NCBI RefSeq assembly: GCF_000471905.2
Contig: NW_006494931.1
Location: forward strand, 5,293,193-5,357,192
Reading direction: 5' to 3'
Length of the DNA: 64,000 nt
DNA from: Amborella trichopoda
Lineage: Eukaryota; Streptophyta; Magnoliopsida; Amborellales; Amborellaceae
The position numbers and the translations under genes are program-made. The notes below the pieces were generated by a model. It ran no database searches, was not told where the DNA came from, and was given only the letters and a program-made list of their open reading frames with translations. Shown here piece by piece: positions 62,920 through 64,000 of this stretch; the stretch's first letter is position 1; each line of letters opens with the position of its first letter.

Positions 62920-64000
62920 TATCTCGATCTTGATCCAAACTTCAAAAAAGGATTTTTATTCGTTGTTTTTCACTGTTTTCAGTCACAAAAGGTCCCAAAA
63001 GTTGGCTATGACCAAGAATCCAGGGTTTTGGTGCTCCAAAACCCTGCTTTTTCTGGGCAACACTCCCAGTATCGCTCGAATTCAAAGGTCTCAGAAACCT
63101 CTAAAACTTTGTGTATCTGTTCTAGGGACTCTTTTGTGACTGTAAAAAAAAATTCAGATAAAAAATAAAAGTTTTAAAAATATAAAATTTTCTTTTTTCA
63201 GTTCAATCTTGACTTTTCTATTTTACTTTATTTTAATTTTTTTCATCATAAATATTTTTATTTCTTACTTTTTCCAAGTTAATGTAGTCTTATTTCATCA
63301 AGAATAACAAGATAAAAATATAAAAAAAATAAATTTCGTTTTTGGGCGACGCCAGCCGTGTTGCCTACCTTGCAAGGGCGACACCAGTAGTGCCGCCTGG
63401 GCGACACCAGTAGTGCCGCCTGGGCGACACCACCAGTGTCGCCCAACTGCAAGTGTCCCAAAAAATTTATGGGACCCCACAAGACCATTCGAGGGACTTT
63501 TCGCTTTTTCCCTTTTTGATTTTATTTTAGTTTGTTAATTTTGACTGAAATCATATTTTCCCTGATTCCATCATGATTATTTTACTGTGTTTCATCAAAA
63601 TTAAAAAGATAAAAAATAAAAAAATAAAAAAAAATACATTAGGGTTGCTTACCCCTCCAAATCTAGACCTAGCCGAGACTCGTGCACCATCTAGTCTAGA
63701 TCTTAGTCTAGGTTCTAGCATAGGTCTAAGCGTAAGAGTTACCTCTAGAGCTAGACTAGGCTTACTTAGTTTAGGGTCTTAACCAAAATCTATTGAGTCT
63801 AGTAAGTCTAGGTTCCAATCTAGTCTTAGTCTAGGTCTAGGTCTTAGCTAAGGTTTTTGCCCATAGTGTCAGGCTAGGTTTGCCCTAAGTCGTCGAGTTT
63901 AGATCTTACCTAAATCTAGATTTTAGAACTAGCAAAAAGCAATCACCACGTTAGTCACTCATGGTGACCATGATGACTGCTCCACAGCCGACTCTAAGCC
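62920..64000 (+). mobile_element. Leader of the third LTR element, truncated by the window end
   Basis: Non-coding so far. It contains a short tandem repeat, GGGCGACACCAGTAGTGCCGCCT (about 63345-63450, three to four units), and a CTAG-dense tract (63655-63920) in which TCTAGGTCTAG/TAGTCTAGAT words recur. No gag is reached before the window ends. Confidence 0.55.

Overview
The window is nuclear DNA of a flowering plant. It carries two intron-rich plant genes with canonical GT..AG introns. One is a plant-type GDP-fucose protein O-fucosyltransferase and the other is the replacement histone H3.3, which has the plant-typical residues. Around them is AT-rich intergenic DNA full of miniature inverted-repeat elements, followed by about 30 kb of decayed Ty3/Gypsy LTR-retrotransposon DNA. 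The lineage cannot be fixed from the sequence. The very long TE-filled intron and the old Tat-type retroelements would fit a large-genome woody angiosperm, but this is only a guess.

Layout. 1-6430: MITE-rich intergenic DNA with at least three families of terminal-inverted-repeat elements, some lying exactly between TA microsatellite runs. 6430-7106: GA/CT-rich promoter and leader. 7107-23448: O-fucosyltransferase gene, 12 coding exons that assemble to 540 codons without any break. Its ninth intron is about 11.2 kb long and holds microsatellites, MITEs, a minus-strand LTR and a possible degenerate gene copy. 23449-27540: intergenic, with one clear MITE and a tandem duplication of about 150 bp. 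27547-31444: histone H3.3, with a TATA box, a 2.8-kb leader intron and four coding exons giving 136 aa. 32300-64000: LTR-retrotransposon fossils.

The retroelement block reads left to right as: a 5'-truncated Tat-type pol fragment; an antisense extra ORF region (plant mobile domain type) duplicated in tandem; an LTR-like stretch; a tRNA-Arg-type primer-binding site; a leader with 117-bp tandem repeats; gag, protease, RT, RNase H, second RNase H and integrase; a second antisense plant-mobile-domain ORF; a long CT-rich LTR-like stretch; a second tRNA-Arg-type primer-binding site; a leader ORF and gag of another element; and finally a younger-looking LTR (TG..CA, about 1.2 kb) with its own, different primer-binding site, inserted into that gag. 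All are decayed and carry multiple breaks, and none looks active.

How it fits together. The two host genes are independent housekeeping-type genes, one for Golgi glycosylation and one for chromatin. The rest is TE strata of different ages. I found no convincing unknown molecular system. The most unusual structures are the repeated antisense plant-mobile-domain ORFs in Tat-type elements, the duplicated antisense region, the hairpin-bearing 60-bp arrays inside a long LTR, and MITEs placed inside microsatellites.
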